Assembly: GCA_900770945.1 (NCBI GenBank)
Contig: CAAGME010000037.1
Span: forward strand, 108,768-172,767
Source: Clostridia bacterium
GTDB lineage: Bacteria > Bacillota > Clostridia > Christensenellales > Borkfalkiaceae
Direction of reading: 5' to 3'
DNA length: 64,000 nt
Positions 50,858 through 59,835 of the stretch are shown here, one piece after another. The translations under genes were made by a program, and so were the position numbers. The notes under the pieces are model-generated. The model was not told the DNA's origin. It saw only the letters and a list, made by a program, of their open reading frames with translations, and did not search any database. The first letter of the stretch is position 1, and each line of letters starts with the position of its first letter.

Positions 50858-53800
50858 CTAAGCGTTTTTGTCGGAAACAATATCACCCGACAATTTTTTC
50901 TGCTTTAATATTTCGAGAACAAGCATCGTGACGGAGATTACAAACCAGATTGCGCTGAAAACTATACCGTCGATAATCACAAACTGCCACCAGTTCATAA
51001 TGCCTACGACCGTACCGCGTTCGTTCATTGCGTTTGAATTAGCGACAACGTAACAAATACGCTTAGAAGCCTCGCGCATACGGTTTAAAAGATGTACGTC
51101 GCTGTCGTAGCCCTTATACGTGAGCAATTGGTTTTCCTGTGTCGTAGCGGCGGACGAGTCGAAAGTATCGGTGCCGTTGATAACGCCCAAAAGCGCGTCG
51201 TAAGTGCCGCGGTTATGCGCCGTCGTGGCGTAACTCGTATTGGTGTAATCGGAAACGGCAAACCCGCGCATACCCCATTCTCCGCGGAGAATGTTCGTCA
51301 TGAGACCGCCGTGCGCGCCCGACCAGACTACGCCTACCCTTGCGAACGCATTCATAACGTTATACGCGCCGCCCTCTATTATAGCCTTTTCGAAAGGTTC
51401 GAGGTATACTTCGCGGAGAGCCTGTTCGTTGCCGAAAGTCGAAATCGAGCGGCAACCCGTTTCGGAATCGTTGAACGCAAAGTGCTTGACGAAAACGTAA
51501 ACGCCCTTCTTTTGAATGCCTTTTACTTCCGCAGCCGCAATCTTTCCGCCGAGAAAACCGTCTTCCGAATAATACTCGAAGTTACGCCCGGCGTACGGCG
51601 TTCTGTGCGTGTTCATAGCCGGTCCGTAAAGTCCCGAATAACCGCTCCATAGTCCGTCCTCGCCGATATGCTCGCCTACTTCTTCCATCAGCTCTACGTT
51701 CCAGGTCGCCGCCATTACGTTTTCGTCGGTGTAAGCGCAAAGAGTAACGTCCTTACCCGTAATCGAAGTAAGTTTTGCGGAAAAGCCTTGCGGTCCGTTT
51801 TCGTCCGCCGTCTGCGGCTTGGAGATAGATTCGAGGTAAACCGTGCCGTGATATCCTAAGCCGATAAGGTGAGCCATGTCCTGATATGAAAGCTGGTCTA
51901 AAAGTTTATCCCACAGCGGGTCATCGTAATCTTTGCCCGTAAGTTCGGAAAGTACCACGCCGTTTTTGGCGTTCATTGTCGGCTTTGTTTCGCCGGCGAC
52001 CGTAACGACGGAATACTGCTTAATGCCCGTCATTTCGTCCTGCATTGCCTTTGTGAGTTCTATCTGCTTCATAGCCGTCGGGAAAGTCCCCGTCCAGTTC
52101 CCGCGCGAAAGATACTCCACGCTCTGCGTTCCGTCGTAAGAGGACAGCTCCGCTTCTTTTAACTGATTGACTATTTTGTTGCCCGTTACTTCCGATTTTG
52201 AGTACTTGTCGTTGTCTACGGAATCGACTTTCCAGCTCGTAGTCAGTTCTTTGTTACCTTCGGAAGTCATTTTATGCCCCGCGATAACCATTCCCGTTTT
52301 GCCTTTCGCGTCTAAAATGTTGTTGAGCGCGTCGTGTGCGTCGGTGCCGACGGAAAGGTAATAAGTACCAGCGTCGAGTATATATCCGCCCTCGCCGCCG
52401 TTCTTTCCCGCAAAATACGTTCTGAATTCCTTATCGGAAACGGAAATTTTAACCGTTTCGCTCTCGCCTTTCTTCAAAAGTTTGGTTTTTGCAAAACCGC
52501 AAAGTTCGACAGCCGACTTTTCTATTTTGTTCGTTTTATCGAAGTCCGTATATTCCGATTGAAGATAAACTTCGACTACTTCCTTGCCTGCGTATTCGCC
52601 CGTGTTCGTAACCGTGACGGACACGTCGTATCCGCCGCTCGTCTTTTCGAATTTAACGTCGGAATATTCAAACGTCGTATAAGAAAGACCGTAACCGAAC
52701 GGGTAAGCAACGTCCGCAAGGTAGTTGTACGCGCCGGTGTTCGCCGTACCTAAAACAACGTCCTCGTATCTTGTTTCATAATAGCGATACCCTACGTAAA
52801 TACCCTCTTGGTAAACGTTGTAGTTCATGTTTCCGTCGAGGTTGCCGCTGCGGTCGGAGCCGACCATCAAGCCGCCCGCAGTGTAACGACCGGTAGCAGC
52901 GTCATACTTTGCGCCGAGCGCGCCGGCGTTCGTCCAGACCCCGCCGTAAAAGTTCTGCATTGCGGGAGAAGTGGTGTTATCGTTGCAATAAGTGTCGACA
53001 AGCCTGCCGCTCGGGGTTGCTTTTCCGACAAGCAGGTCGGCTACGCCGTAAAGCCCGACAACGCCCGTATAACCCACCCAAAGCGCGGCGTCTACTTCGG
53101 AATCGCTCTTAGTCAAAAAGTCGCATTCCAAGGGGTTTGCGGAGTTTATAAGAACGATGACTTTGTCGAAGTTCTGTTTTGCCTGATGGATAAGGTCTAA
53201 TTCGTTGACGGTGAGTTCGAGAGAGTTGCCGCTCCCGTCTACCGTTTCGCTTGCGTTGCCCTTAACGCTTGTATTAACCGGCAAGTCGTACATTTCGCCG
53301 CCGAGACGGGATATAACGACTATCGCCGCGTCTTTATAGTTTGCAAAGGACGAAGAAACGTCTTTTTGTTTGTTGAGTTCGCTCCACGACGGTTCGTTAA
53401 CCGTGTACGAGCCGACGACCGAGCCGTCGCCGCCGCGAATGGAGTTGTCGCCTTTTTCCGGATTAGTGGGGTATTTGCGGCTTTCAGTCCAACTCATGTA
53501 CGCGTTCCAGACGGGTTTGTTGACCTTTATTTTAGTGCGTTCTTCCAAAGCGGCTTTTAAATTAAGATAACCGTCTATCGAAGAAAGCTTAGAATGATAC
53601 TTTTTTAAATCGAGTATAGCGGAGATATCCGCGGAACCGGTACCGCAAACGAGCATGTTAGTGCTTGAATGACCTAAAATGGTAACCGAAGCGTCGTTTT
53701 TTAAAGGTAAAGCGTTGTTTTCGTTTTTCAAAAGCACACTTCCCTCTTCCGTAAGCCTTTCGGCAACTTCCATGTCGGATTTTTTAAGATCGTCAATCTC

Positions 53801-54010
53801 TTCATAATCGCTTTTGAAAAGCGGCTCTTTGTCCGCGTCCTCCGGCAACATTATGGTTTTTGTAGACTTCAAACGCAACGCCAAATTGATAACCTTGGTG
53901 TAATGAGAAGAAACCACCCAACCTACGGTAAATACCGCCATAAGCACTAAACTGCATACGGCAAGTATTGTTTTCCCTAACGGGAAGCCTTTACTTTGCT
54001 TTTTTTCCAT
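50858..54010 (-). CDS. GH3 beta-glycosidase, domain-permuted and anchored at both ends
   Basis: 1050 residues. A membrane helix at about 14-36 and another at about 1003-1033 bracket the enzyme, which should face outside. The domain order is reversed relative to classic GH3: the alpha/beta sandwich domain comes first (LTEEGSVLLKNENNALPL), then a fibronectin-III-like module (AYPFGYGLSYTTFEYSDVKF), then the TIM barrel with NTHRTPYAGRNFEYYSEDGF, KHFAFNDSE and the nucleophile Asp in RGFAVSDYTN near 918. GGAGGG precedes the ATG. Swapped GH3 enzymes are known, so the permutation is not unique, but the two-sided anchor is uncommon. Substrate, probably a beta-glucoside or xyloside, is undetermined. 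Confidence 0.92.
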   Translation of the reverse strand: MEKKQSKGFPLGKTILAVCSLVLMAVFTVGWVVSSHYTKVINLALRLKSTKTIMLPEDADKEPLFKSDYEEIDDLKKSDMEVAERLTEEGSVLLKNENNALPLKNDASVTILGHSSTNMLVCGTGSADISAILDLKKYHSKLSSIDGYLNLKAALEERTKIKVNKPVWNAYMSWTESRKYPTNPEKGDNSIRGGDGSVVGSYTVNEPSWSELNKQKDVSSSFANYKDAAIVVISRLGGEMYDLPVNTSVKGNASETVDGSGNSLELTVNELDLIHQAKQNFDKVIVLINSANPLECDFLTKSDSEVDAALWVGYTGVVGLYGVADLLVGKATPSGRLVDTYCNDNTTSPAMQNFYGGVWTNAGALGAKYDAATGRYTAGGLMVGSDRSGNLDGNMNYNVYQEGIYVGYRYYETRYEDVVLGTANTGAYNYLADVAYPFGYGLSYTTFEYSDVKFEKTSGGYDVSVTVTNTGEYAGKEVVEVYLQSEYTDFDKTNKIEKSAVELCGFAKTKLLKKGESETVKISVSDKEFRTYFAGKNGGEGGYILDAGTYYLSVGTDAHDALNNILDAKGKTGMVIAGHKMTSEGNKELTTSWKVDSVDNDKYSKSEVTGNKIVNQLKEAELSSYDGTQSVEYLSRGNWTGTFPTAMKQIELTKAMQDEMTGIKQYSVVTVAGETKPTMNAKNGVVLSELTGKDYDDPLWDKLLDQLSYQDMAHLIGLGYHGTVYLESISKPQTADENGPQGFSAKLTSITGKDVTLCAYTDENVMAATWNVELMEEVGEHIGEDGLWSGYSGLYGPAMNTHRTPYAGRNFEYYSEDGFLGGKIAAAEVKGIQKKGVYVFVKHFAFNDSETGCRSISTFGNEQALREVYLEPFEKAIIEGGAYNVMNAFARVGVVWSGAHGGLMTNILRGEWGMRGFAVSDYTNTSYATTAHNRGTYDALLGVINGTDTFDSSAATTQENQLLTYKGYDSDVHLLNRMREASKRICYVVANSNAMNERGTVVGIMNWWQFVIIDGIVFSAIWFVISVTMLVLEILKQKKLSGDIVSDKNA

Positions 54011-54357
54011 GATAAACCCTCCGTTTATACTGTATCATTCCCGTAAATTATTGTTTTTTTACAGGAATATTATAACGACAAAATAAGTCTGACGTTATAT
54101 ATCGCAAAAAGATTGAATAGGGATTGCATTCCTTATCCACCTATAAAGCGCAGAAAAAAACCGCGCTTCGCTTTGACGGCGATAACGCGATTTGCATAAC
54201 TGTTGCTTAAAAAACAAAAAACGAAAAAGCAAAGTGAATAACTGCAAACCTAAACAGAAAAACAACCGACAAACAAAAGCGTTTTAATCGGCATTTTGTC
54301 GGAACCGCCGTAAGACAGGAAGATATTTACTTTCTCATATTTTCTTTTTCCTTATAT
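54011..54357 (-). promoter_or_regulatory. Long untranslated leader of the GH3 gene
   Basis: About 345 nt lie between the best promoter and the GH3 start codon. It holds no plausible ORF (only ATG AGA AAG TAA near its start) but contains several short stems, for example AAAGCGC/GCGCTTT elements near 54145-54180, and copy 3 of the dispersed motif. No known riboswitch consensus was recognised. A regulatory role is inference from the length. Confidence 0.4.
54118..54137 (+). repeat. Dispersed short motif, copy 3
   Basis: TAGGGATTGCATTCCTTATC, the best palindromic form of the motif, within the GH3 leader about 110 bp before the start codon. Confidence 0.5.
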
Positions 54358-54386
54358 AGTATAACACCGAATTTGAAATTTTTCAA
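54358..54386 (-). promoter_or_regulatory. Probable promoter of the GH3 / repeat-protein operon
   Basis: Minus strand: TTGAAA, a 17-bp spacer, TATACT, 348 bp upstream of the start codon. Confidence 0.6.
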
Positions 54387-54523
54387 GCGTTTTCGACATA
54401 TTTATTTTCAATAATATTATTGAATGAACAATCTTCGCCATTGTGTCAACGGGCGCAAGTTAAAAATTGAAAGTTGAAATATGCGCACAAAGTGCGCTCG
54501 ATTTTTGCGCTTTACGTAAGTGC

Positions 54524-54587
54524 TTTTGGGTTCGATTTAACCATGGAGCGACACACACAAAAGGCGCACGACCGTTTAGGCGTGCGC
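54524..54587 (+). repeat. Partial copy of the tRNA-tail repeat
   Basis: Carries the conserved block GGGTTCGATTTAACCATGG followed by AGCGACACACAC and AAAAGGCGC, ending in a hairpin GCGCACG/CGTGCGC. It lacks the upstream three-stem part of the two full units. The block resembles the T-arm and acceptor end of the intact tRNA-Glu, but on the other strand and with mismatches that break the T stem. Confidence 0.75.
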
Positions 54588-54617
54588 AAAACAATAAAAA
54601 ATAAGGATTCACTTATT

Positions 54618-54778
54618 ATATAGTACGGGAAAGCGGCGGGTAAACCGCCGCGGCATTCGCGCCATAAAGTCGCGAATGCACGAACCCACGCAACGCAACG
54701 CTATAAGGCGTTGCATTGCTTTGGGGTTCGATTTAACCATGGAGCGACACACACAAAAGGCGCACCGTAAAGGTACGC
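54618..54778 (+). repeat. Structured tandem repeat, unit 1 (161 bp)
   Basis: From 5': stem GCGGCGG/CCGCCGC (54633-54651); stem GCATTCGCG/CGCGAATGC (54653-54679); outer stem CGAACCC/GGGTTCG (54681-54730) enclosing GCAACGC/GCGTTGC (54695-54714); then the degenerate tRNA-tail block; then stem GCGCACC/GGTACGC with one mismatch. Unit 2 repeats it almost base for base 207 bp later. No ORF. Compact stacking of stems suggests a folded RNA or a hairpin-based DNA element. Confidence 0.85.
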
Positions 54779-54824
54779 AAAAAAAACAGGTGTGTTAAAA
54801 GTCAATAATATGGATTTACTCAAT

Positions 54825-54983
54825 ATATAGTACGGGAAAGCGGCGGGTAAACCGCCGCGGCATTCGCGCCATAAAGTCGCGAAAGCACGAACCCACGCAA
54901 CGCAACGCTATAAGGCGTTGCATTGCTTTGGGGTTCGATTTAACCATGGAGCGACACACAAAAGGCGCACCGTAAAGGTACGC
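54825..54983 (+). repeat. Structured tandem repeat, unit 2 (159 bp)
   Basis: Same stems as unit 1; differences are few (T to A in the second stem, giving CGCGAAAGC, and a two-base shorter CA run). Its terminal hairpin serves at the same time as the terminator of tRNA-Glu on the other strand, so the repeat and the tRNA gene meet tail to tail. Confidence 0.85.
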
Positions 54984-54992
54984 CTTTTGTGT
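54956..54992. terminator. Terminator of tRNA-Glu, shared with repeat unit 2
   Basis: ACACAAAAGGCG pairs with CGCCTTTTGTGT, and ACC with GGT inside. On the minus strand GGCGTACC/GGTGCGCC is followed by TTTTGTGTG, directly after the tRNA CCA end. Nearly symmetric, so it acts in both directions. Confidence 0.8.
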
Positions 54993-54993
54993 G

Positions 54994-55068
54994 TGGTAGC
55001 CCCATGGGGAATCGAACCCCAGTTTCCGCCGTGAGAGGGCGGCGTCTTAACCGCTTGACCATGAGGCC
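54994..55068 (-). tRNA. tRNA-Glu (anticodon CTC), CCA encoded
   Basis: 72 nt plus encoded CCA. Acceptor GGCCTCA/TGGGGCT (first pair G-U), D arm with AAGCGGTTAAGAC, anticodon stem CCGCC/GGCGG around CTCTCAC giving CTC, T arm TGGGG-TTCGATT-CCCCA. A -10/-35 pair lies about 20 bp upstream and a terminator directly follows. Confidence 0.97.
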
Positions 55069-55088
55069 GAATTTATTTCAGCTTGAAT

Positions 55089-55117
55089 ATATTACCATAT
55101 CCGCAAAATTTTAGCAA
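55089..55117 (-). promoter_or_regulatory. Promoter of tRNA-Glu
   Basis: Minus strand: TTGCTA, a 17-bp spacer, TAATAT, 20 bp before the tRNA 5' end. Confidence 0.6.
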
Positions 55118-55198
55118 GTTTTTTTCGATAATTTTGCAATATTTTATTAAAGCCGAAATATTTTTTTGTTATTTTTATCCATCGAAGCGTTGTCGCGC

Positions 55199-55732
55199 TT
55201 ATCCTACAACGAGCTTTACGGCGGTAAAATCACGCTTTTTTAAGCTTTCTTTATCTATGACAAAGTACACGTTGCCGTCGATGTCGCTTAAAAAATCAAG
55301 CTTCTTAAATTGTCTCGGGCAAAACCTTAAAAGGCAAACTTCGTTATCGAAAACCTTTTCGTCGCGGCAAAGCATTGCGGTTTTTTCGTCCGCGCCTTGC
55401 TCGAAAACAATAGGGAGTTCCGTTTCGACGTCGTAACCCGCGTCCGCCTCTTCGTTAAAGTCGGTGTAAGCCTCGGGTAAGCCGTCAAAGTAACGCACAA
55501 TGCCCTCTGCGGGTACTTTTTCGAGGTCCAAAAAGAAGTATAACATCCCTTCGTGCGGCAAAAGATTGCCGACGTCGTAAGAAGAAAAATCTTCGAGATT
55601 GATTTGACAAAAGAAAATTTCCGTTTCGCCGAAAATACCGTCTTTAAGCCACTTTTCGGGGAGCAGTATCTCGCCGAAAAACTTGCTTGCGTCAAGGTCG
55701 GCAAAACCGCCGGTTTTAATCTTTACGCTCAT
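55199..55732 (-). CDS. DUF1963 (YwqG-like) protein
   Basis: 177 residues. Contains the family pattern FFCQINLEDFSS and LPHEGMLYFFLDLEK, and near the end LLRFCPRQFKKLDFLSDIDG, then VYFVIDKESLKKRDF, as in YwqG-type proteins. Function unknown; the family often accompanies toxin or immunity loci but also stands alone. It overlaps the gene upstream by 17 bp. Confidence 0.82.
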   Translation of the reverse strand: MSVKIKTGGFADLDASKFFGEILLPEKWLKDGIFGETEIFFCQINLEDFSSYDVGNLLPHEGMLYFFLDLEKVPAEGIVRYFDGLPEAYTDFNEEADAGYDVETELPIVFEQGADEKTAMLCRDEKVFDNEVCLLRFCPRQFKKLDFLSDIDGNVYFVIDKESLKKRDFTAVKLVVG

Positions 55733-56549
55733 CTTCCGCCGCCTTTGCCTCCGCAGCCTTTATTGCGATAAAGTCCTTATCGTAAGTAAAATCGCGTTCG
55801 TCCGCCTCGCCGCCGAGGCTTTCTATCGTCATTTTGAGTTCCTTATACGAAACGTAATCGGAAAGGGAAGCTAAAATTCTTTTTAAGTCAAAGAGCATGC
55901 TTTCGTCGTCGTAAATCCTTGCGTAATTTGCGTATTCCGGCACTTTTTCGCCCGCCGAAAGCCCGTCTATTATGAGCCTTTTTATTTCGTCTCTTTTAAC
56001 GAGGCAATGTGACAAAATTTCGACGAAGTAGCTGTCTGTCCTGTTTTCTTCTTTCATTCTTTTGAGAATTTTTTCGGCAACTTCGTCCGCAAAAGGAATG
56101 AGCGCGTCAACGGCGTCGTCAATCGCGTGAGAGCATAGTTTTTTGTTAAAAAGTACGGCTATAAGTTCGTTAACGCAATTTTCGGGGTCCGATTCGACGA
56201 GTATGTCAAGCACGGTTTCGATTACTTCTTCGTCTTCTTTTTCATCGGTTAAAACCGCGGCGAGCGTCTTTTTGTCAACTCGCTTTTTTATTTCTTCCGT
56301 CAAGTATTCGTTCACGGGTACGCCCGCTTCGACGTGCTTTTTCAAAAGCCCCAAAAGGTCCTTTTCGTCGGCGTAATAATTTTGAGGGGTTTTTCCGTCT
56401 AATGCGGCGCAAGGCGTTGATTCAAAGGAATCGTAAAGCTCAGCCGTGCGCGATTCTATTTCGTCCGGCTTAATTTTGCCTTTGTTTTTAACAAGATAAT
56501 CCTTGACGAAATCGGCAAAAATTTTCTCGATATCTACAACCTTACTCAT
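55716..56549 (-). CDS. Helical acidic protein of unknown function
   Basis: 277 residues, all-helical by composition, with a HEAT-like middle (VIETVLDILVESDPENCVNE, then LIAVLFNKKLCSHAIDD). No catalytic motif recognised. Overlaps the TPR gene by 8 bp and the DUF1963 gene by 17 bp, so it is made together with both, possibly as a complex. Confidence 0.75.
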   Translation of the reverse strand: MSKVVDIEKIFADFVKDYLVKNKGKIKPDEIESRTAELYDSFESTPCAALDGKTPQNYYADEKDLLGLLKKHVEAGVPVNEYLTEEIKKRVDKKTLAAVLTDEKEDEEVIETVLDILVESDPENCVNELIAVLFNKKLCSHAIDDAVDALIPFADEVAEKILKRMKEENRTDSYFVEILSHCLVKRDEIKRLIIDGLSAGEKVPEYANYARIYDDESMLFDLKRILASLSDYVSYKELKMTIESLGGEADERDFTYDKDFIAIKAAEAKAAEDERKD

Positions 56550-58197
56550 TTTCGGTTCCTCCCGTAATACTCAACATTTCTTTCATCTTTTTCTTGCTCG
56601 TCATAAGAACGTGTTCGATAAAGCCTTTTTGTTTGATTACGCCGTAGCCGCCCGTGTAAAGCATAGCCGCGGCAAGCGCGTTTTTGTCGTCCGCGCGGTC
56701 GAAGGTGTGGTTATCGAGCGCGTAATAAAACATATCTCTTGCGTAATCGATAAGTTCGTCGGCTCTGTCGTCGAAAAGACAAATCTTAGAATATGCAAAA
56801 GAGTACGCGTCCGCAAAAGCGTTGTTTTTCAAATCCGCGCCCAAATCGGCGGGGACTATTTTGGTCGTAAAATACACTCCCGTTATTTCCGCCGAGATTT
56901 TTTTGTTATACCCCGAACGAGCAAGCCCCTCGATTATCGCGAACTTTGCTTCGCTGTCGACGCGCGGGCTGACGAGCTTGTCGATGAGATAACCGCGCAT
57001 TTTGTTGCCTGAAACAAGCAACGTTCTGACAAATTCGCATTGAAGGGCGTTTGGATAAAACAAACACCAATCGGCAAGGTCTGTTAAGACTTCCTTTGTT
57101 TCGGCTTTGACTATCTTTTCGCCGCCCGCGATTATCAGCGCGACATGAGCAAACCGTGCAGCCGCCTCTTCCTTGGGCAAAATCACGCCGTATTCGAGTT
57201 TTTTCGGCAAATCGCCCGACTCGGAAACGGAGATATTATAATAATACCTTGCGGTTGCGCCGCGCGTGACGTCATAAAGTTTTTTGAAAACCTCGGCGGC
57301 TTTCTTTTTGTCGCCGCGATTGTAAAAAAGTTCGCCCTTTAAAATCAACGCCTTTAAAAAATACGGCGAAATCGACAGACAATCGTCAAGCTGTTTTAAA
57401 GCCTTATCCTCCTCGCCGAAGCTAAGGAGCAGAAAAGCAAGGCGGAACATGTCTTCCTCGTCTTCAAGCCCGCATTCGTCGGCTTTGTCCGCATAATATC
57501 GGGATTCCGTCAAGCGCGACGAATCGAAAAAATACGCCGCGTACGCAAGGTTTGCCGCCCCGCTTTCGGGCTTTTTTTCGACAAGGTTTTTAAGGGTTTC
57601 TACCGACTTTTCTTCTTCGCCGATAACGGACAGACAAGCGACGACGTTGAGTTGCGCGTCCGTGTAACGCTCGTCCGTTTCGGGTATCGATTGAAGCTTT
57701 TTTATCGCTTCCTCGTATTCCCCCTCGGAAATAAGCACGCTGCCTTCCCACGCGATTTTGTCGCACGGCGGGTTGTCTACGGAGTAAAACTCGTCGGGCA
57801 TAGCGTCGTTTACGGCGTCGTAGTAATCCATAAGGACGTAATCGTAATCCATCTCGTTCGGTCCGCAAACCTTTAATTGTTCTTCGTACCAATAAGTCAT
57901 AGGACCGGGCATATCGAGCCGACAATAGCACGCGGCGAGCGCGTTATATGCTTTCGCCTTGCAATCGGCGCGAGAAACATTAGTTAGGTACCTCAGCCAA
58001 TATTCCACGCTGTAACGGTACATCTCTATATCGAAGTATATAGCCGCGATAAGCTCGAGAATATGCGGCGAAGCGTGTCCGTCCTCGTCGGCATTCAATA
58101 AAAGCGTGAGCGCGCCCTCGTAATTACCGGCGTCAAAGCGGCTTAATGCGATTTCGTAGCCGTCCCACACTACTTTTTGTTTTTTAGTCGTTTCCAT
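56542..58197 (-). CDS. Tetratricopeptide-repeat protein
   Basis: 551 residues. TPR-like helix pairs are visible in the first half and again near 200-330 (YALDRF-type spacing; for example ALKQLDDCLSISPYFLKALI, then LKGELFYNRGDKKKAAEVFK). No signal peptide. A scaffold role is likely. It overlaps hslO by 14 bp and the following unknown gene by 8 bp. Confidence 0.82.
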   Translation of the reverse strand: METTKKQKVVWDGYEIALSRFDAGNYEGALTLLLNADEDGHASPHILELIAAIYFDIEMYRYSVEYWLRYLTNVSRADCKAKAYNALAACYCRLDMPGPMTYWYEEQLKVCGPNEMDYDYVLMDYYDAVNDAMPDEFYSVDNPPCDKIAWEGSVLISEGEYEEAIKKLQSIPETDERYTDAQLNVVACLSVIGEEEKSVETLKNLVEKKPESGAANLAYAAYFFDSSRLTESRYYADKADECGLEDEEDMFRLAFLLLSFGEEDKALKQLDDCLSISPYFLKALILKGELFYNRGDKKKAAEVFKKLYDVTRGATARYYYNISVSESGDLPKKLEYGVILPKEEAAARFAHVALIIAGGEKIVKAETKEVLTDLADWCLFYPNALQCEFVRTLLVSGNKMRGYLIDKLVSPRVDSEAKFAIIEGLARSGYNKKISAEITGVYFTTKIVPADLGADLKNNAFADAYSFAYSKICLFDDRADELIDYARDMFYYALDNHTFDRADDKNALAAAMLYTGGYGVIKQKGFIEHVLMTSKKKMKEMLSITGGTENE

Positions 58198-59059
58198 TCG
58201 CTTTTCCTAAAAGTTTATCGACGTCGCTTTTTGAATAAACGTATTTTTTATCGCAAAAATGACAGCTTACTTCTATCTTGCCCTCTTTTTCGACGCAATC
58301 GTAAAGTTCTTTTTCGCCGAGCGTTATCAGCACGCGGTCAACGTAATCTTTCGAGCATGTGCAGTGATATTTCGGCTCGTATTCAACGAAAAATCCGTCC
58401 GGAAAATACCCGTCCAGAACGCCCGTCGCGCCGCCCTTTTCTATCATACTGCTGATATTGGAAAAATGCGAGAGCATTTCTTCGGCTTTCGTAATCGCTT
58501 CGTCCGTTGCTCCCGGCATCGCCTGAAACACGACTCCGCCCGCGCCCGCGCAATGCAAATCTTTGCCTATTTTAACGCCCAAAGCCATACCGGTAGGCTG
58601 TTGTTCGCTGTAAGTATAATAAGCCGAAAAATCTTCGGCGAGTTCGCCGCTCACAAGTCGCGAGCAGCCCGTATACGGCTCTTTCAGCCCCATATTCTTT
58701 ACTACGGTAATCTTGCCGTTTTTACCCACGCAACCGCCTACGTCGAGCTTACCGGCGGCGTTAAGCGGCAGGTATACGCTCGGGTTATCTATGTAACCGC
58801 GGATATTGAGCTTACTGTCCGCGCAAACGACAATCTGCCCGCCCGCGCCGTTGCCGTCAATCGTGACGGAAAGGTTGTCGCCGGCGTTTTTAAGGTTTGT
58901 CGCCATAAAGCAAACTGCCGTCATCGCTCTGCCGAGCGCGGCGGCGGCAAGCGGAGAAAGCGAGTGAAGCCTTATCGCTTCCTCTACTATGTCCGTGGAA
59001 TCTATTATAGTGACGTCGATTTGTCCGTCAAACGCAAGTCCTTTATAAATTTTACCCAT
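58184..59059 (-). CDS. hslO: Redox-regulated chaperone Hsp33
   Basis: 291 residues from ATG at 59059, the normal length. SLSPLAAAALGRAMTA and NGAGGQIVVCADSKLNIRGY are typical. The C-terminal zinc switch has CTC in KYHCTCSKDYVDRV and the CxxC in VSCHFCDKKY. Activated by oxidation to hold unfolded proteins. The frame stays open 32 codons further upstream into the methyltransferase gene, but AAAGAAGTG before 59059 and family length favour this start. Confidence 0.95.
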   Translation of the reverse strand: MGKIYKGLAFDGQIDVTIIDSTDIVEEAIRLHSLSPLAAAALGRAMTAVCFMATNLKNAGDNLSVTIDGNGAGGQIVVCADSKLNIRGYIDNPSVYLPLNAAGKLDVGGCVGKNGKITVVKNMGLKEPYTGCSRLVSGELAEDFSAYYTYSEQQPTGMALGVKIGKDLHCAGAGGVVFQAMPGATDEAITKAEEMLSHFSNISSMIEKGGATGVLDGYFPDGFFVEYEPKYHCTCSKDYVDRVLITLGEKELYDCVEKEGKIEVSCHFCDKKYVYSKSDVDKLLGKANGND

Positions 59060-59064
59060 TTTTT

Positions 59065-59799
59065 TCACTTCTTTATCGCAATAATCTGTAATCTTTGACT
59101 GTCCGCTTTCGCCTCTCCGCCGAGAAAGTTTTCGCAAAAAGCCGTAAACGAACAATCGTTAAGCTCGGACAAAACCTCTTTGTCCGTCATAATATATTGA
59201 GTGTGTTTTTCCTCTTTCTTTTCGTAAAGCCCGTTCTCCTTTTTCTTGAAAACCGAAAGCTCCATCTCCACGCGGTCTGAAAAGAGCTTGTTGAACCAAA
59301 GATACGAGCAATTCTCGCTATCCTCTGCGAAAAGCTCGTTGCCGATTACGTTTTCAAGCTTGTACTTGGTAGAAAAATCGAACAGCAAAACGCCGCCTTT
59401 TTTAAGACACTTATAAAAGTTTTTGAAAGTTTTAACGCGTTTTTTCGGCTCGATATAGTTTATTCCGTCGTTGACGACCGTTATAAAATCCACCTTTTCA
59501 AAGGACGAAAGATTTGTCATATCCTCTTTTAAAAAGCGGATATTGAGCCGTTTTTCGATAGCCTTTTCCTGCGCGGCGGCAAGCATTTCTTCCGAAACGT
59601 CTACGCCCGTAACCTTGTAGCCGTTCTCCGCTTCAAGGCGGGTAAAAATCCCGCTTCCGCAAGCGACGTCAAGCCCCGTTTTACCCGGCGAATAGGTTTT
59701 TAAAAGCGTTAAAAGATATTCTTTCCACTCTTCTAAAAGAGCTTCGTCCATAAAATCTTCGTACACGCTCGCAAGCGCGGAATAGGCTTTTTCTTTCAT
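59065..59799 (-). CDS. Class I SAM-dependent methyltransferase
   Basis: 244 residues. SAM loop GLDVACGSGIFTRLEAENGY, acidic VTGVDVSEEML, later FITVVNDGINYI and LLFDFSTKYK. No substrate-defining feature. Five bases separate it from hslO. Confidence 0.87.
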   Translation of the reverse strand: MKEKAYSALASVYEDFMDEALLEEWKEYLLTLLKTYSPGKTGLDVACGSGIFTRLEAENGYKVTGVDVSEEMLAAAQEKAIEKRLNIRFLKEDMTNLSSFEKVDFITVVNDGINYIEPKKRVKTFKNFYKCLKKGGVLLFDFSTKYKLENVIGNELFAEDSENCSYLWFNKLFSDRVEMELSVFKKKENGLYEKKEEKHTQYIMTDKEVLSELNDCSFTAFCENFLGGEAKADSQRLQIIAIKK

Positions 59800-59835
59800 A
59801 AATTACCCTTTGTTTTCGCCGTTTAAAGGCAAAAC

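Noticed and set aside
54618..54983. Complete tRNA genes inside the tandem repeats
   Set aside because: Only the T-arm/acceptor-like end is present, the T stem is broken (TTTAACC instead of TTCCCC), and no D or anticodon arm fits.
58259..59098. 279-codon open frame on the plus strand
   Set aside because: Antisense to hslO, whose protein is clearly recognisable; no independent support.
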